Source of the DNA: Bacteroidales bacterium
Lineage (GTDB): Bacteria > Bacteroidota > Bacteroidia > Bacteroidales > Marinilabiliaceae
Assembly: GCA_003249255.1 (NCBI GenBank)
Contig: QKJP01000004.1
Span: forward strand, 37,993-101,992
Direction of reading: 5' to 3'
DNA length: 64,000 bases
This document shows, piece after piece, positions 36,991 to 46,526 of the stretch. The notes under the pieces were generated by a model. That model was not told the DNA's origin. It did no database searches and saw only the letters and a program-made list of their open reading frames with translations. Each line of letters begins with the position of its first letter. The first letter of the stretch is position 1. The position numbers were made by a program, and so were the translations under genes.

Positions 36991-37881
36991 TTAAAATGCT
37001 CTGATGGCTCGCACTCGATTTCTAAAACCTTTGTTGGTTGCACTTTGACCTCCAAATCCAAAAGATTGTCTCCAGGCATCCACTAAATCTTCTTCATTAG
37101 AGCACCAATAGTAGTCATTCGCAAAGCCACCTACTTTAGCACGTTGTTTATAAAGCAAATCCAACTCATGCTTTGATGGCAGATACCAATCGCCATAGAA
37201 TACATCATCCACAATTACGCTATAATCTGCACATAGCTGAGAGGCATTGGTTCCAGGTCCCATGCTGTCCATGTTTTTGGCGGTGTTTTTTACGCCTGCA
37301 TAAACCGCGCTTAAAGAAGCTTCTGTTAAGGTCTGATCGCCATTGTACCATTGGATATCTGTGCCTTGGTCTTCAGTGGCTGCAATTAATCCATGTAGAC
37401 CGGAACTATCCAACCAAAAAATGATTCCTCCACCATAACTATCTCCAATGACAAGTTTTTTAAAGCCAATCACAGATTCTGCTGTTTGGGAATGTAAAGC
37501 ATAGGGTACACTCAAAATCTGGCTGGCATTTGTAATACTATATTTGTTGCCTCCGTCAGGGTCAGTTTCTGTTAATATAAAATAAGGTCCTTTCGACCAA
37601 TCAATGGTATTAAATGTGCCGCTAACTATGGTGCCTGTGCCTATTTCTGTGGATAATAAACCATTGGAATTGGTGTTCATGGAATGTGTTTCTACATAAA
37701 CTGCCAAACCTGTCGCTGAGCCTTGCAATATGCTAATTTGTGTGCTTACGGCTGAGTTGATTACTAATTGATTAGATGCATCGCGAAGTACAGCCTGATA
37801 GGACAAAGCTTGAGGACTTTGCGCCATGCATTCAAGTATAGCAAGCAATGAAAAACTTATTATTGTAATTAATAATTTCAT
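36991..37881 (-). CDS. Exported protein with DUF1566-like C-terminal domain (paralogue 2)
   Basis: The 296-residue product matches the 35893 gene product closely in its first 130 residues (SYQAVLRDASNQLVINSAVS) and in the C-terminal IIFWLDSSGLHGLI to RVRAIRAF region. The middle is shorter. Both derive from one duplicated gene. Its start lies two bases after the stop of the 37884 gene, so the trio is almost certainly one transcript. Confidence 0.75.
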   Translation of the reverse strand: MKLLITIISFSLLAILECMAQSPQALSYQAVLRDASNQLVINSAVSTQISILQGSATGLAVYVETHSMNTNSNGLLSTEIGTGTIVSGTFNTIDWSKGPYFILTETDPDGGNKYSITNASQILSVPYALHSQTAESVIGFKKLVIGDSYGGGIIFWLDSSGLHGLIAATEDQGTDIQWYNGDQTLTEASLSAVYAGVKNTAKNMDSMGPGTNASQLCADYSVIVDDVFYGDWYLPSKHELDLLYKQRAKVGGFANDYYWCSNEEDLVDAWRQSFGFGGQSATNKGFRNRVRAIRAF

Positions 37882-37883
37882 AG

Positions 37884-38378
37884 TTATTGCTTTATGATTT
37901 TAAATGTTTTAATGTTTTGCTTAGCGTCATAAATTCTTAATAGATAGTACCCTGAAGCATATTTTTGCATATCAATGGTCGTTTGGTTCTCTTGAAGTTT
38001 TGCCCCTTCAACCCGATACCCGTTTGCATTTATCAAATCGTATCTTAAGCTAGTTTGGCTATTGCTCGCAGAGTTCTCAACCGATAAATACAGAATATCC
38101 GGAGTAGGATTAGGTGATGCAACAAGCGTCATTACTTGTTCATGGTCGGTGTAAGTAGGGATATCAATAATGCGGTAATCTTGCTGTATCCCATGCGATA
38201 GGTTGTATTCCGAAGTTGAAACAGAAGTGTAGAATACCTCACCAATGGCATAGCTTACTGACCCTTCTTCCGAAACCGCAGTTGCTCCCGTTGTGAGCAA
38301 AGACTGTTGAGCGGTTGCTAAAGTTGGAGCCAATGTTATGATCAGACCAATGAGCACTGAGTGTAAAAATTTTTTCAT
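37884..38378 (-). CDS. Small exported protein with T9SS sorting domain
   Basis: The 164-residue product has a signal peptide (1-23), a short conserved region (TTGATAVSEEGSVSYAIGEV and YNLSHGIQQDY) and a T9SS C-terminal domain (about 88-164, ASPNPTPDILYLSV to KTFKIIKQ). It leads the trio of minus-strand genes and is divergent from the LytS-like gene. It may be the surface-anchored component of the trio. Its molecular role is unknown. Confidence 0.78.
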   Translation of the reverse strand: MKKFLHSVLIGLIITLAPTLATAQQSLLTTGATAVSEEGSVSYAIGEVFYTSVSTSEYNLSHGIQQDYRIIDIPTYTDHEQVMTLVASPNPTPDILYLSVENSASNSQTSLRYDLINANGYRVEGAKLQENQTTIDMQKYASGYYLLRIYDAKQNIKTFKIIKQ

Positions 38379-38456
38379 ACATAAATAGTGTTTGATTTAA
38401 CATCGTTTTATTTTCGAATCAAATGTAAAAAGGAGAGGTGTGTTGTGAAAAAATGA

Positions 38457-38497
38457 GTGACAAACGGTAGTCGCTTGTGACCATTGGCCTATTTTTG
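38457..38497 (+). promoter_or_regulatory. Direct GTGAC repeats and a -7 box before the sensor operon
   Basis: GTGAC occurs at 38457-38461 and 38477-38481, about two helical turns apart, the kind of spacing used by LytTR regulators. TATTTTTG at 38490-38497 fits the Bacteroidota -7 consensus. Autoregulation by the LytTR protein of the operon is possible but not shown. Confidence 0.35.
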
Positions 38498-38544
38498 AAT
38501 ATGAAAGGCAGGATCGGTATAGCGATAGAAATGCTTATCTTGCA

Positions 38545-39579
38545 ATGCGAAATATGAAAGAGCCCAAAAATATTAAATACATCGAAGCCGGTATTGTTAC
38601 AGCTTTAATTGCTGTGATGTACTCCTTTTATCTGTTTGCTGTTCAGTTTGTAGGGGTAAATGCCCTTGCCAGACCGGTTACGCAAATTGTTACAGAGATT
38701 GTACTTGTTTTTGGTGTTTTAAACTTAATGCCACCCATTAACCGTAGCTATCTCGATTATCGCTATAACCAAATGTCCTTTGAACGACTTCGCAGAAGGG
38801 CTTTGGTGGTGCTTGGTATTTTTATCAACTCTCTGGGATTAATGGTGGTGTGCCATGTGCTGTTTATCCCATTGGCTTTTGTTAATCATAATGTTTCTCA
38901 AGTGCATTTATTGGTAGCCGAGGTGATCTTGTTCCTGTTTTTGTTTTTATATACCGCGGTTAATCATGCGATTTATTATTCCAGATTGTTTGTGAATCGT
39001 AGCAGTGAGTTGGATGATGCTGAAAGTGCCAAGTTAGAAAACGACATTAAGTATTTACGAGCGCAGTTTAATCCAGGTTTAATTCAGGATACATTGGAAT
39101 TTGTAGAAAAGCATCAAGTCGATAATAAAGCCTTGGCCAGAACGGCTTTGGAGCAGTTTTCCAATGCACTTCGTTATAAAATATATGAAGTTAATCATCA
39201 GGAAGTAAGTTTAATAAAGGAGTTGGAATCTCTATTGGCTTATAGTAAGCTTAGAGCGTTGGTTTATCACCTAAGGGTTGAGCTTCAAATCGAGACCGTA
39301 CCCGAAAAGTATACCATAAAGCCACTTTTGCTGCATTCCATTTTTGATATTTTGTATGATTGTTCATCTGAGCAAACCGGTATTGAAATTATCGGTGAAG
39401 AGAAAGAAGAGGGGTATTATCTTGTTTATGATGCGAAGTTATTGGCTTGCAAAAAAAATATCATGCTGAATAAGGAGTTTATGAATGTTCAACAAGAGTT
39501 TGAGAACTCAGCGAAGTATACTATTCAAATAAACAGGGAGCAGAATAATATGAGGATAGGTATTTTATTTCTGAATTAA
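38545..39579 (+). CDS. Degenerate LytS-like membrane protein (pseudokinase)
   Basis: The 344-residue protein has four membrane helices (about 12-145) and then a LytS-type His_kinase region. The phosphoacceptor motif reads AQFNPGLIQ, with G178 where the next gene has the histidine. The downstream N-box asparagine and the glycine boxes are also absent. It should therefore be unable to autophosphorylate. It lies three bases before the intact kinase and probably acts as its sensory or dimerisation partner. An alternative start lies three codons downstream. Confidence 0.82.
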   Translation: MRNMKEPKNIKYIEAGIVTALIAVMYSFYLFAVQFVGVNALARPVTQIVTEIVLVFGVLNLMPPINRSYLDYRYNQMSFERLRRRALVVLGIFINSLGLMVVCHVLFIPLAFVNHNVSQVHLLVAEVILFLFLFLYTAVNHAIYYSRLFVNRSSELDDAESAKLENDIKYLRAQFNPGLIQDTLEFVEKHQVDNKALARTALEQFSNALRYKIYEVNHQEVSLIKELESLLAYSKLRALVYHLRVELQIETVPEKYTIKPLLLHSIFDILYDCSSEQTGIEIIGEEKEEGYYLVYDAKLLACKKNIMLNKEFMNVQQEFENSAKYTIQINREQNNMRIGILFLN

Positions 39580-39582
39580 GTT

Positions 39583-40647
39583 ATGGCTAAAATAGAGAAT
39601 TTTAGAACACAGATATTAAAGCCTTCAACCGGACAAATTGTAGCTAACATTATGGGTTATATGTTATATGCTACCTATCATCTTTTTCACGATGATTTGT
39701 TTGGAATTCCTCAGACCTACGCGAACCTTCAGATTTATATATCCGACTGTGTATCTATTGTGTTAATTTGTACCTTTTCTTTTATGGGAAACAGGTATAT
39801 CTCTATACGATTTTTCTCTAGTCGCAAAACCCGAACCGAAGTCTTTCGAAATAACTTCTTTCAGTTGATTTTAAGTCATGTCTTCTTTTTACTGGTGTTT
39901 AACGGAATTTTTGCAACCGTATTTTACATTAATAATCCGGCTCAGTTTGTAGAAGATATTGTTGTTTCTAATATTTATGGAGTGCCCTTTGTGTTCATCT
40001 TTTACTTTGTAGATTATTCGTTAAGAACCTTGGATAACTACCGGAGTTTGCTCATCGATTTAAGAAGAGTAGAAAAAGAAAAATTAGCTACAGAGTTACA
40101 GTTGCTCAAGGCCCAGTTTAATCCTCATTTTATTTTTAATGCCATTAATGTCATTTATTTTCAGATACAGGATGGAAAGGCGCAAGAAAAGAAAGTGCTT
40201 CCTCGCTTTAAGCAGATGATTGATTATTTGGCATCCTGTAATGAGGAATATGTATCCATCAAAGAGGAGTTGGATTACTTAAATAATTACATCGAAATTC
40301 AAATGCTTAGGCAAGGAGAAGATATCATACTGGATTTCGATTATGAAAAGGATTTTGGTGATTTAGTCATATCTCCTTTTGTGCTTCAGCCCTTTGTCGA
40401 AAACGCATTTAAGTATATTTCAGGCGAAATGAAAATAACGATCCAACTTCATGTATCAGATCATAAATTGAAATATTCGGTATACAATTCGGTGGATGAG
40501 CAGCTTTATGCCTTTCATTCAAAAGGAGGAGTGGGGCATGCTAATTTAAAAAAGCGTTTAGAAATAATTTATCCCAATAAACATCTTTTTAATTGTTCAA
40601 AAGTACAAGATGGGTATTTGGCCGAAATGGAATTGGTGTTAAAATAG
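39583..40647 (+). CDS. LytS-family sensor histidine kinase
   Basis: The 354-residue inner-membrane kinase has four membrane helices (about 15-155), a coiled linker and the canonical phosphoacceptor motif AQFNPHFIFN with H182. The ATP-binding N-box is PFVENAFKY and the G-box is GGVGHANLKKRL. It should phosphorylate the LytTR regulator encoded 13 bases downstream. The upstream pseudokinase is in the same operon. Confidence 0.92.
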   Translation: MAKIENFRTQILKPSTGQIVANIMGYMLYATYHLFHDDLFGIPQTYANLQIYISDCVSIVLICTFSFMGNRYISIRFFSSRKTRTEVFRNNFFQLILSHVFFLLVFNGIFATVFYINNPAQFVEDIVVSNIYGVPFVFIFYFVDYSLRTLDNYRSLLIDLRRVEKEKLATELQLLKAQFNPHFIFNAINVIYFQIQDGKAQEKKVLPRFKQMIDYLASCNEEYVSIKEELDYLNNYIEIQMLRQGEDIILDFDYEKDFGDLVISPFVLQPFVENAFKYISGEMKITIQLHVSDHKLKYSVYNSVDEQLYAFHSKGGVGHANLKKRLEIIYPNKHLFNCSKVQDGYLAEMELVLK

Positions 40648-40660
40648 AACTTACAGTGTT

Positions 40661-41398
40661 ATGGTAACTATTTCGTGTATAATAGTAGATGATGAGCGAA
40701 TTGCCCGTGAAGGCATTCAGGCCTATGTTAAAGAAATTGGATTTCTCGATTTAAAAGGGGTGTTTAAAAATGCCGTAGAAGCCAATACATTTTTAAGTGG
40801 AAACAAGGTTGATTTGATGTTCTTAGACATTGAAATGCCAATGATTTCGGGGATTGATTTTTTAAAATCATTGAGCAATGCCCCATATACCATTTTTACT
40901 ACGGCTTATTCTCAATATGCCTTAGAAGGCTATCAGTTTGATGTGATCGATTATTTGGTGAAACCCATCTCTTTTGAGCGTTTTCTTCAAGCGGTAAATA
41001 AGGCTGTGCGATTGATTAATAAGATCGAAGTTGCACAAGAAACGCTTCAGGCAAGTTCTTCTTCAAAATCATTTAAAAGTACAGACTTGTTTGTGAAAGC
41101 TGATAATAAATTGGTGAAAGTGAATGTGGACGAGATTATCTATATCGAAGGCATGCAAAATTACGTGCATTTTTATACCGAAACAGAAAAAGTCACCAGC
41201 CGCATGACGCTCAAAAATGTCATGAGTTCCTTGCCGGCTGATCAGTTTATTCAATGTCATAAATCTTATATTGTAGCCAAGCGAAAAATAAAAGCCATAG
41301 AAGGAAACATGCTGTTAATCGAGAAGCAAAGCATTCCCATCAGCCGTCGCTTAAAGGAGGAGATAATGGACGAGTTGGTGAAGAATAAGCTGGGTTAA
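40661..41398 (+). CDS. LytTR-family response regulator
   Basis: The 245-residue cytosolic regulator has a receiver domain (about 5-120) with acidic DDE, phosphoacceptor D56 in FLDIEMP and a conserved lysine in LVKPIS. A LytTR DNA-binding domain follows (about 138-240, IYIEGMQNYVHFYT). It is the output of the two-kinase operon. Its stop overlaps by four bases the stop end of the opposite-strand EamA gene. Confidence 0.93.
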   Translation: MVTISCIIVDDERIAREGIQAYVKEIGFLDLKGVFKNAVEANTFLSGNKVDLMFLDIEMPMISGIDFLKSLSNAPYTIFTTAYSQYALEGYQFDVIDYLVKPISFERFLQAVNKAVRLINKIEVAQETLQASSSSKSFKSTDLFVKADNKLVKVNVDEIIYIEGMQNYVHFYTETEKVTSRMTLKNVMSSLPADQFIQCHKSYIVAKRKIKAIEGNMLLIEKQSIPISRRLKEEIMDELVKNKLG

Positions 41399-42258
41399 GT
41401 AGTAGTTTGTTTCTTTTTCATCGGCAACATCTCAAACACAGACACCCCAATAATTATAGTAGCCCCAATGTAAAAGTTAGGATTTGGAACCTCGGTGAAA
41501 ATTAAGAAACTCAAAACTGCACCATAAATCACCTGCAATCCACTTAATATCCCAATGGTCGATACCGAATAATGCTTAAAAGAATGCACAATAAGACCGT
41601 GTGACCCAATGGTGAAAAAGGAAGCTAAGATCAATATCAAGCCAAATTGTTCTTTAGTTGGCACCACCAAAGTATCTAGCTGAAACAAGATGATTGGCGT
41701 TAAAGTGAGAAAGGCATATAAAATATGATAACCCATGGTGGTTAGTGCCGGTATGCTATTAAGGTGTTTTCTGGATAAAACACTTCTCATGGCAAACATA
41801 AAAGACGAGAATAGACCAATGGTAATTCCTAAAGTAATGTCGTTATTCAGACTAAATTCCGGTACTAAAAAAAAGATACCCAGTAAAATTCCAAATCCTC
41901 CAATAGCTTGTTTAATCGATATTTTTGTTCGAAAGAAAAAAGGCTCTAAAAACACAGCCATCACCGGGTAAGTGTAAATGGTTAATAAGCCAATGGCAAC
42001 GGTTGATAATTGGATGGATAAAAAGTAAGTCCACCAGTGAAAGCCCATGATAACTCCTGTGATCGTCAGCCATTTAAATTGCTCCTTGGTAACTTTTGCT
42101 TGTTTTAATATAAACATGAGAGCAAATGCAAAGACCGAACCAAACATACAGCGCCACCAAATCAACATATCTGCTTTAATGGTGATACCTTTTGCAAATA
42201 AGGCCGGCATGCTTAGCATTAAAATGCCTAACTGAAGAATTAAGAAGTTCTTGTTCAT
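41395..42258 (-). CDS. EamA-type DMT-superfamily transporter
   Basis: The 287-residue inner-membrane protein has about ten hydrophobic helices arranged as two EamA repeats, with the typical LLTIYTYPVMAVFLEPFFF at the end of the first repeat. The family exports metabolites such as amino acids or nucleotides. The substrate is not evident. A minus-strand -7 box, TATTTTTG, lies at 42276-42283 just upstream. Confidence 0.88.
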   Translation of the reverse strand: MNKNFLILQLGILMLSMPALFAKGITIKADMLIWWRCMFGSVFAFALMFILKQAKVTKEQFKWLTITGVIMGFHWWTYFLSIQLSTVAIGLLTIYTYPVMAVFLEPFFFRTKISIKQAIGGFGILLGIFFLVPEFSLNNDITLGITIGLFSSFMFAMRSVLSRKHLNSIPALTTMGYHILYAFLTLTPIILFQLDTLVVPTKEQFGLILILASFFTIGSHGLIVHSFKHYSVSTIGILSGLQVIYGAVLSFLIFTEVPNPNFYIGATIIIGVSVFEMLPMKKKQTTT

Positions 42259-42275
42259 GGCAGAAATTTAGCGTG

Positions 42276-42283
42276 CAAAAATA
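42276..42283 (-). promoter_or_regulatory. Candidate -7 promoter element for the EamA gene
   Basis: Read on the minus strand this is TATTTTTG, an exact fit to TAnnTTTG, 17 bases upstream of the start codon. No clear -33 element was found at the normal distance. Confidence 0.4.
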
Positions 42284-42433
42284 CAAATCTTATTTGAGCT
42301 ATTGTTTGAAATATACAAAGGTTTCGGTTTTCAATAATGCTTTTTAAGTGGATGCTGGTTAACGGTTAATAAAAAATCACTTTCCATAAAGTCTAAAATG
42401 ATGTAGTTTATAAAGAAGAAAAGATGTTTGTTT

Positions 42434-44212
42434 ATGAAGCTTTCAACGCTGATACTAATAATGACTATTGTAGGTTTAAATAGTTATAGTCAAGAATGGA
42501 TCGATATCCCTTTGCCTCATGCATTAGCAAACATCGATACCTGGGAGCTGCAGGAAGATGTTTCAGACGATTTTAATTATCTTTTTCCGGCCTCAAATGT
42601 CAAATCAAATTTTGGAAATGATAAATGGTATAATTTTTACCATAATAAATGGGATGGACCCGGTACTACGTATTGGCAATATAATCATGTGAAAGTCGAT
42701 GGTGATGACCTAGTTATTTGGGCTGCTCGTAATTCAAATACCACAAAAATGAATCGATCTGGAGTAAATGCCGGTTGTGTTTCTTCACATGGTACAATTC
42801 GATATCCGGTTTTTATCGAAACGAGAATTAGTGTTGCTAACATTGCTCTTGCCTCTGATGTTTGGTTGTTAAGCCGGGATGATACCCAGGAAATAGATAT
42901 CATTGAATGTTACGGTGGTTCTGATGCAGGAAATGAATTTTTCTCTCAGTTTATTCATTTAAGTCATCATTCGTTTATACGTAATCCTTTTACCGACTAT
43001 CAACCGAAAGATCGGAATAGTTGGTGGTCTAAAGAAAAAATCTCCAGTTGGGGAGAGTATTGTTGGAATAAAGGAAAAAGAAAATACATACGTGTAGGAG
43101 TTTATTGGGTTGGGCCTAATCATTTTGAATATTATATCGATGGTGAACGTGTAAGGGTCTTGTATGATAAAGCTTATGCCAATAAAATAGGTTCAGCGTG
43201 GTATTACTCCTATCCAATCGATCTTACAACGGGGTATCATAGTGTGCATAATTTCAAGCAAGAAGATACTTACAGTTTTGAAACTCTAAAAGCTGCAAGT
43301 GAAGAATCTACCATAAGTGTGATAGATCCATACAATTTTCAAAAAGGAAATGGTTTTACAAAGGAACTGGATGTTATTATTAATGTAGAATCACAAGATT
43401 GGCATGTAGTTGCCGGCCGAACTCCTTCGGATGAAGATTTGGCAGACAGTACTAAAAACACCATGAAGGTGGATTGGATAAGGGCTTATAAACCTGTAAA
43501 CTATTCTAAGGAAGTTGCCGGAAAGGAATATGTAGCATTGAAAGGTGTTTCTATTTATCCTTCTCAGTTAACACTGGCTGTTGGGGAAATAGCCAATGTT
43601 TCTAAGGTTATTAACCCAAGCAATGCAACCATTCAAATGGTGTCTTTGCATTCAGATGATGAATCAATTGCTACCATTTCTCAGCAAGGTGTATTAAGAG
43701 CGATTTCTGAAGGCTCAACTAAAATTGTTTTAACAGAAAAGGGGATGAATATGTCTACTTCTTCTGCAATAAGGGTGTTGGCAGTCGATAATAAAGAATT
43801 TAATAAAAGCATACTTATTGAGGCTGAAAACTTTGATTCAACTACCGGAAAAAACGATGATTCTTCCTTTGGTGGTCCTGGCTTTGGTGTGAATAAAACA
43901 GCCGAAGAAATAACTTATGTAAATAAAGAAGATCAGGTAGTTTATACCATCGATGTTTTAAAATCTGGCGACTATCTTATTAAGTATTATATTTCAACGC
44001 CGGTAGAGGATAGTCAAATTCAATTAACCTGTGAAAATACTACAATAGTTCATGATGTGATCCCTACTGGTGATTGGCAAAAGTACCAAATTCAGATTCC
44101 TCAAGAAACGATTTATTTAAAAGCTGGTGTTCAAACCATTCTTATAGAGGCAAGTAGTGAATCAATGTGGCAGTGGAATTTAGATAAGATTACCTTAACT
44201 AGAGTGAAGTAA
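42434..44212 (+). CDS. GH16 beta-agarase with Big2 and CBM6 modules, no T9SS domain
   Basis: The start at 42434 leaves a clean signal peptide (MKLSTLILIMTIVGLNSYS); an ATG two codons upstream is also possible. The GH16 domain (about residues 20-355) has EIDIIE with E153, D155 and E158, and HLSHHSFIR and DYQPKDR as in agarases. A Big2 Ig-like repeat (about 370-450) and one CBM6 (about 460-590) follow. Unlike its two paralogues it ends directly after the CBM6, without a sorting domain, so it may remain periplasmic or use another route. Its stop abuts the opposite-strand gene. Confidence 0.9.
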   Translation: MKLSTLILIMTIVGLNSYSQEWIDIPLPHALANIDTWELQEDVSDDFNYLFPASNVKSNFGNDKWYNFYHNKWDGPGTTYWQYNHVKVDGDDLVIWAARNSNTTKMNRSGVNAGCVSSHGTIRYPVFIETRISVANIALASDVWLLSRDDTQEIDIIECYGGSDAGNEFFSQFIHLSHHSFIRNPFTDYQPKDRNSWWSKEKISSWGEYCWNKGKRKYIRVGVYWVGPNHFEYYIDGERVRVLYDKAYANKIGSAWYYSYPIDLTTGYHSVHNFKQEDTYSFETLKAASEESTISVIDPYNFQKGNGFTKELDVIINVESQDWHVVAGRTPSDEDLADSTKNTMKVDWIRAYKPVNYSKEVAGKEYVALKGVSIYPSQLTLAVGEIANVSKVINPSNATIQMVSLHSDDESIATISQQGVLRAISEGSTKIVLTEKGMNMSTSSAIRVLAVDNKEFNKSILIEAENFDSTTGKNDDSSFGGPGFGVNKTAEEITYVNKEDQVVYTIDVLKSGDYLIKYYISTPVEDSQIQLTCENTTIVHDVIPTGDWQKYQIQIPQETIYLKAGVQTILIEASSESMWQWNLDKITLTRVK

Positions 44213-45220
44213 TTAAATGCCGTTTATTCGTTGCATGAAAGCAGCAAAAGCTTTTCCTTCAATCTTTCGTGATTGGTTAGATTGCTCAATTTTCAACATA
44301 CCATTATCATCCTTTAGGTAAAATTTAAAAATAAAATCTGCCTCGCTTTCAATTCCTGCCATACCAAATCTTAAGTCTGCAATGTATATGCCATTATCAT
44401 CTTCGTTTACATGATAATAGCCTTTGGTAAAGGTTATTAGTCTTTTTAATTCCTCATTTTCTGTATAAGGTTCCAACTTTTGATCGTTTCGAGAAATAAA
44501 ACGAAATTCTTTTGGAGGCATGTTATCAAAATTGGAATACAAGGCCATGTAGTATCCTTCTTCTGTTTCCGCAATTCCCATCCATAAAAAGTTGGTGAGC
44601 GGAAGAGGCACTGTTTTATATCTTGTAAATTCAATGCTTTGAGTGGTGAATGCTTGCTTGAAAACCGAGTTTATGTACATCTTATTTCCAACTGTACCGA
44701 TGAGGTAAAGAGTTGTAATAATAACTGCGCTATTAATAAGCTTTCTTCTTAGAGTTGATGTGCGACTGATAAATGCAATTAGCATAAGCACCAAAAGAAG
44801 AGGTAATGTATAAAATAAGTCAATGATCGCAATGCTACTAAATTCGACTCTGTAACCTGAAAAAGGCAGAAAAGCACCGGTTCCATAAGTGGTGAAGTAA
44901 TCCAATAAAGGATGTGTGAAAATCGACAAAAAGGATAGTTTTATCCAATCATAAAAAGTGATGTTAATCTTTCTTTTATGAATTTGGTGGATAATCCAGG
45001 CTAATAGTGGTGCAAAAAGTACCGGGAAAAGTATGGAATGACTTATTCCTCGATGAACAAATAGTCCATCAACATCACTGAAAAAAGGAGTAATGAGTAC
45101 ATCTAAATCAGGAATAAGCCCGCCAATGGCACCCCATAAAATGGCTTTGTTTCCCACTTTTTTACCCAATGTAACTTCGCCTACTGCAGCTCCTAATACT
45201 GTTTGTGTTATTAAATCCAC
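44213..45220 (-). CDS. YdjM-family membrane-bound metal-dependent hydrolase
   Basis: The 335-residue protein begins MDLITQTVLGAAVGEVTLG and carries the family's histidine and aspartate pattern (LIPDLDVL, HRGISHSILF, HPLLDYFTTYG). Several membrane helices occupy the first 200 residues. The family includes E. coli YdjM and is predicted to be metal-dependent. The substrate is unknown. The gene is convergent with the agarase gene, with no bases between the stops. Confidence 0.87.
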   Translation of the reverse strand: MDLITQTVLGAAVGEVTLGKKVGNKAILWGAIGGLIPDLDVLITPFFSDVDGLFVHRGISHSILFPVLFAPLLAWIIHQIHKRKINITFYDWIKLSFLSIFTHPLLDYFTTYGTGAFLPFSGYRVEFSSIAIIDLFYTLPLLLVLMLIAFISRTSTLRRKLINSAVIITTLYLIGTVGNKMYINSVFKQAFTTQSIEFTRYKTVPLPLTNFLWMGIAETEEGYYMALYSNFDNMPPKEFRFISRNDQKLEPYTENEELKRLITFTKGYYHVNEDDNGIYIADLRFGMAGIESEADFIFKFYLKDDNGMLKIEQSNQSRKIEGKAFAAFMQRINGI

Positions 45221-45304
45221 CAGTTTTTTGTTTATCGAATTCCTATAATGAAAACAACGGTACTAAATTCTTTGTTCATGAAATAATCTTCTGCCGAAAG
45301 ACGG

Positions 45305-46450
45305 TTAAAATGGAATAACTTCAATAATCTCCATATCTGTATCTGTACGATTTAATCCCTTCGCTTTAAAAATAGCCGTAAAATTATCATATCCATTCAA
45401 GTGTTTTTTTGTAAATGCTTTAGCAGAGTCCATATTGGTAAAGAACTGAAAAGTTGAACTCACCCCAATGTCATGATTCGAGAAAAAGAGCAGTTGTCTA
45501 GTGTTATTAGGACCTGATATTCCTGAGACAATGGCCAATTCTTCGTTACTTACCCGGAAGGGGAACAAGAAGCTGGTGTCTTTTACTGTTGGATGATTAG
45601 ATAGGTGTAAAATAGAATCCTGCAAATGAAAGTATTCATTCCCTTCATTGAAGAAGCGAATAAATGGATTGTCATTTTTGATTGGTCCCACATAAATAGC
45701 ATTGCCCGATTTAATTTCATCGATAGATGTTTTAGAAGTAAAACGAACCCCAAAGTTACTCTCGTATTTTGAAAAAAAGGCTTGAAGGTTTTTGGCTGCA
45801 AACACGCCCATTTGTGTGGTATAGGTGTATGGTGGTGGAAGAAGTTTCTTTTTAAGATGGGGTTGTTCTTCTATTAGCCGGTAGTAATCATTTGTATTAT
45901 TGATGCTGTAATCCCTAGTCCAGCCAAAGTTTCCGGTAGTGGTTTTGCCAATCATACCAAAAACATCCCCAATGTACAAAGTGCTGCTTTTGTCTTTTAA
46001 AAAAGGTTTCCAAATGTGAGGCTTACTTGCCGGAATGTGAGATAAGATCATTATTACCAATATAAAAGCAGCAACGAAATAGGGGATTGCCGCCGGTGTT
46101 TTAATATAACGGTCTACCATTCCGGGATTGCTCACTTTTTCAAAACGGATAAGGTATTGGCCTTTGTCTATAATAAGTTGATACGCATCGTCTTTTCCTT
46201 CCTCCTCGTAATATTGATTGAGTTTTTTTCGAAGGTTATAAACATTCACACGAACCTTCGGATTGCTTTTATTCGTCGTCTCTTTTGCACCAAAAAACTC
46301 CAGCTCAATGATCGACTCCTTTAAATCAACTTCATTAAAAGTAGCCTTTGCTAAATATTGCAAAAGAGCAATGCTTGTTGGCGCATTCGAAAAGGTTTTA
46401 CTCTTGCAAATTCGCTCTACTAATGCTTGTTTTTTATCCAAACCTATCAT
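45305..46450 (-). CDS. Membrane-anchored winged-helix transcription regulator
   Basis: The 381-residue protein has an N-terminal winged-helix-like DNA-binding domain (about 20-115, with KVRVNVYNLRKKLNQYYE and LIIDKGQYLIRFE), one membrane helix (about 125-145, IPYFVAAFILVIMILSHI) and a C-terminal extracytoplasmic domain. This resembles ToxR/CadC-type one-component regulators. It is divergent from the GH2 gene at 46600 that starts the agar-oligosaccharide cluster, so control of that cluster is likely. Helically phased CCGTTA repeats lie between them. Confidence 0.8.
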   Translation of the reverse strand: MIGLDKKQALVERICKSKTFSNAPTSIALLQYLAKATFNEVDLKESIIELEFFGAKETTNKSNPKVRVNVYNLRKKLNQYYEEEGKDDAYQLIIDKGQYLIRFEKVSNPGMVDRYIKTPAAIPYFVAAFILVIMILSHIPASKPHIWKPFLKDKSSTLYIGDVFGMIGKTTTGNFGWTRDYSINNTNDYYRLIEEQPHLKKKLLPPPYTYTTQMGVFAAKNLQAFFSKYESNFGVRFTSKTSIDEIKSGNAIYVGPIKNDNPFIRFFNEGNEYFHLQDSILHLSNHPTVKDTSFLFPFRVSNEELAIVSGISGPNNTRQLLFFSNHDIGVSSTFQFFTNMDSAKAFTKKHLNGYDNFTAIFKAKGLNRTDTDMEIIEVIPF

Positions 46451-46526
46451 TGAGTTCTATAAAGACTTTGTTTAAATGCGAGTTTCATTAATCATTGATA
46501 ATTAACAATTAATCATTGCACATTAA

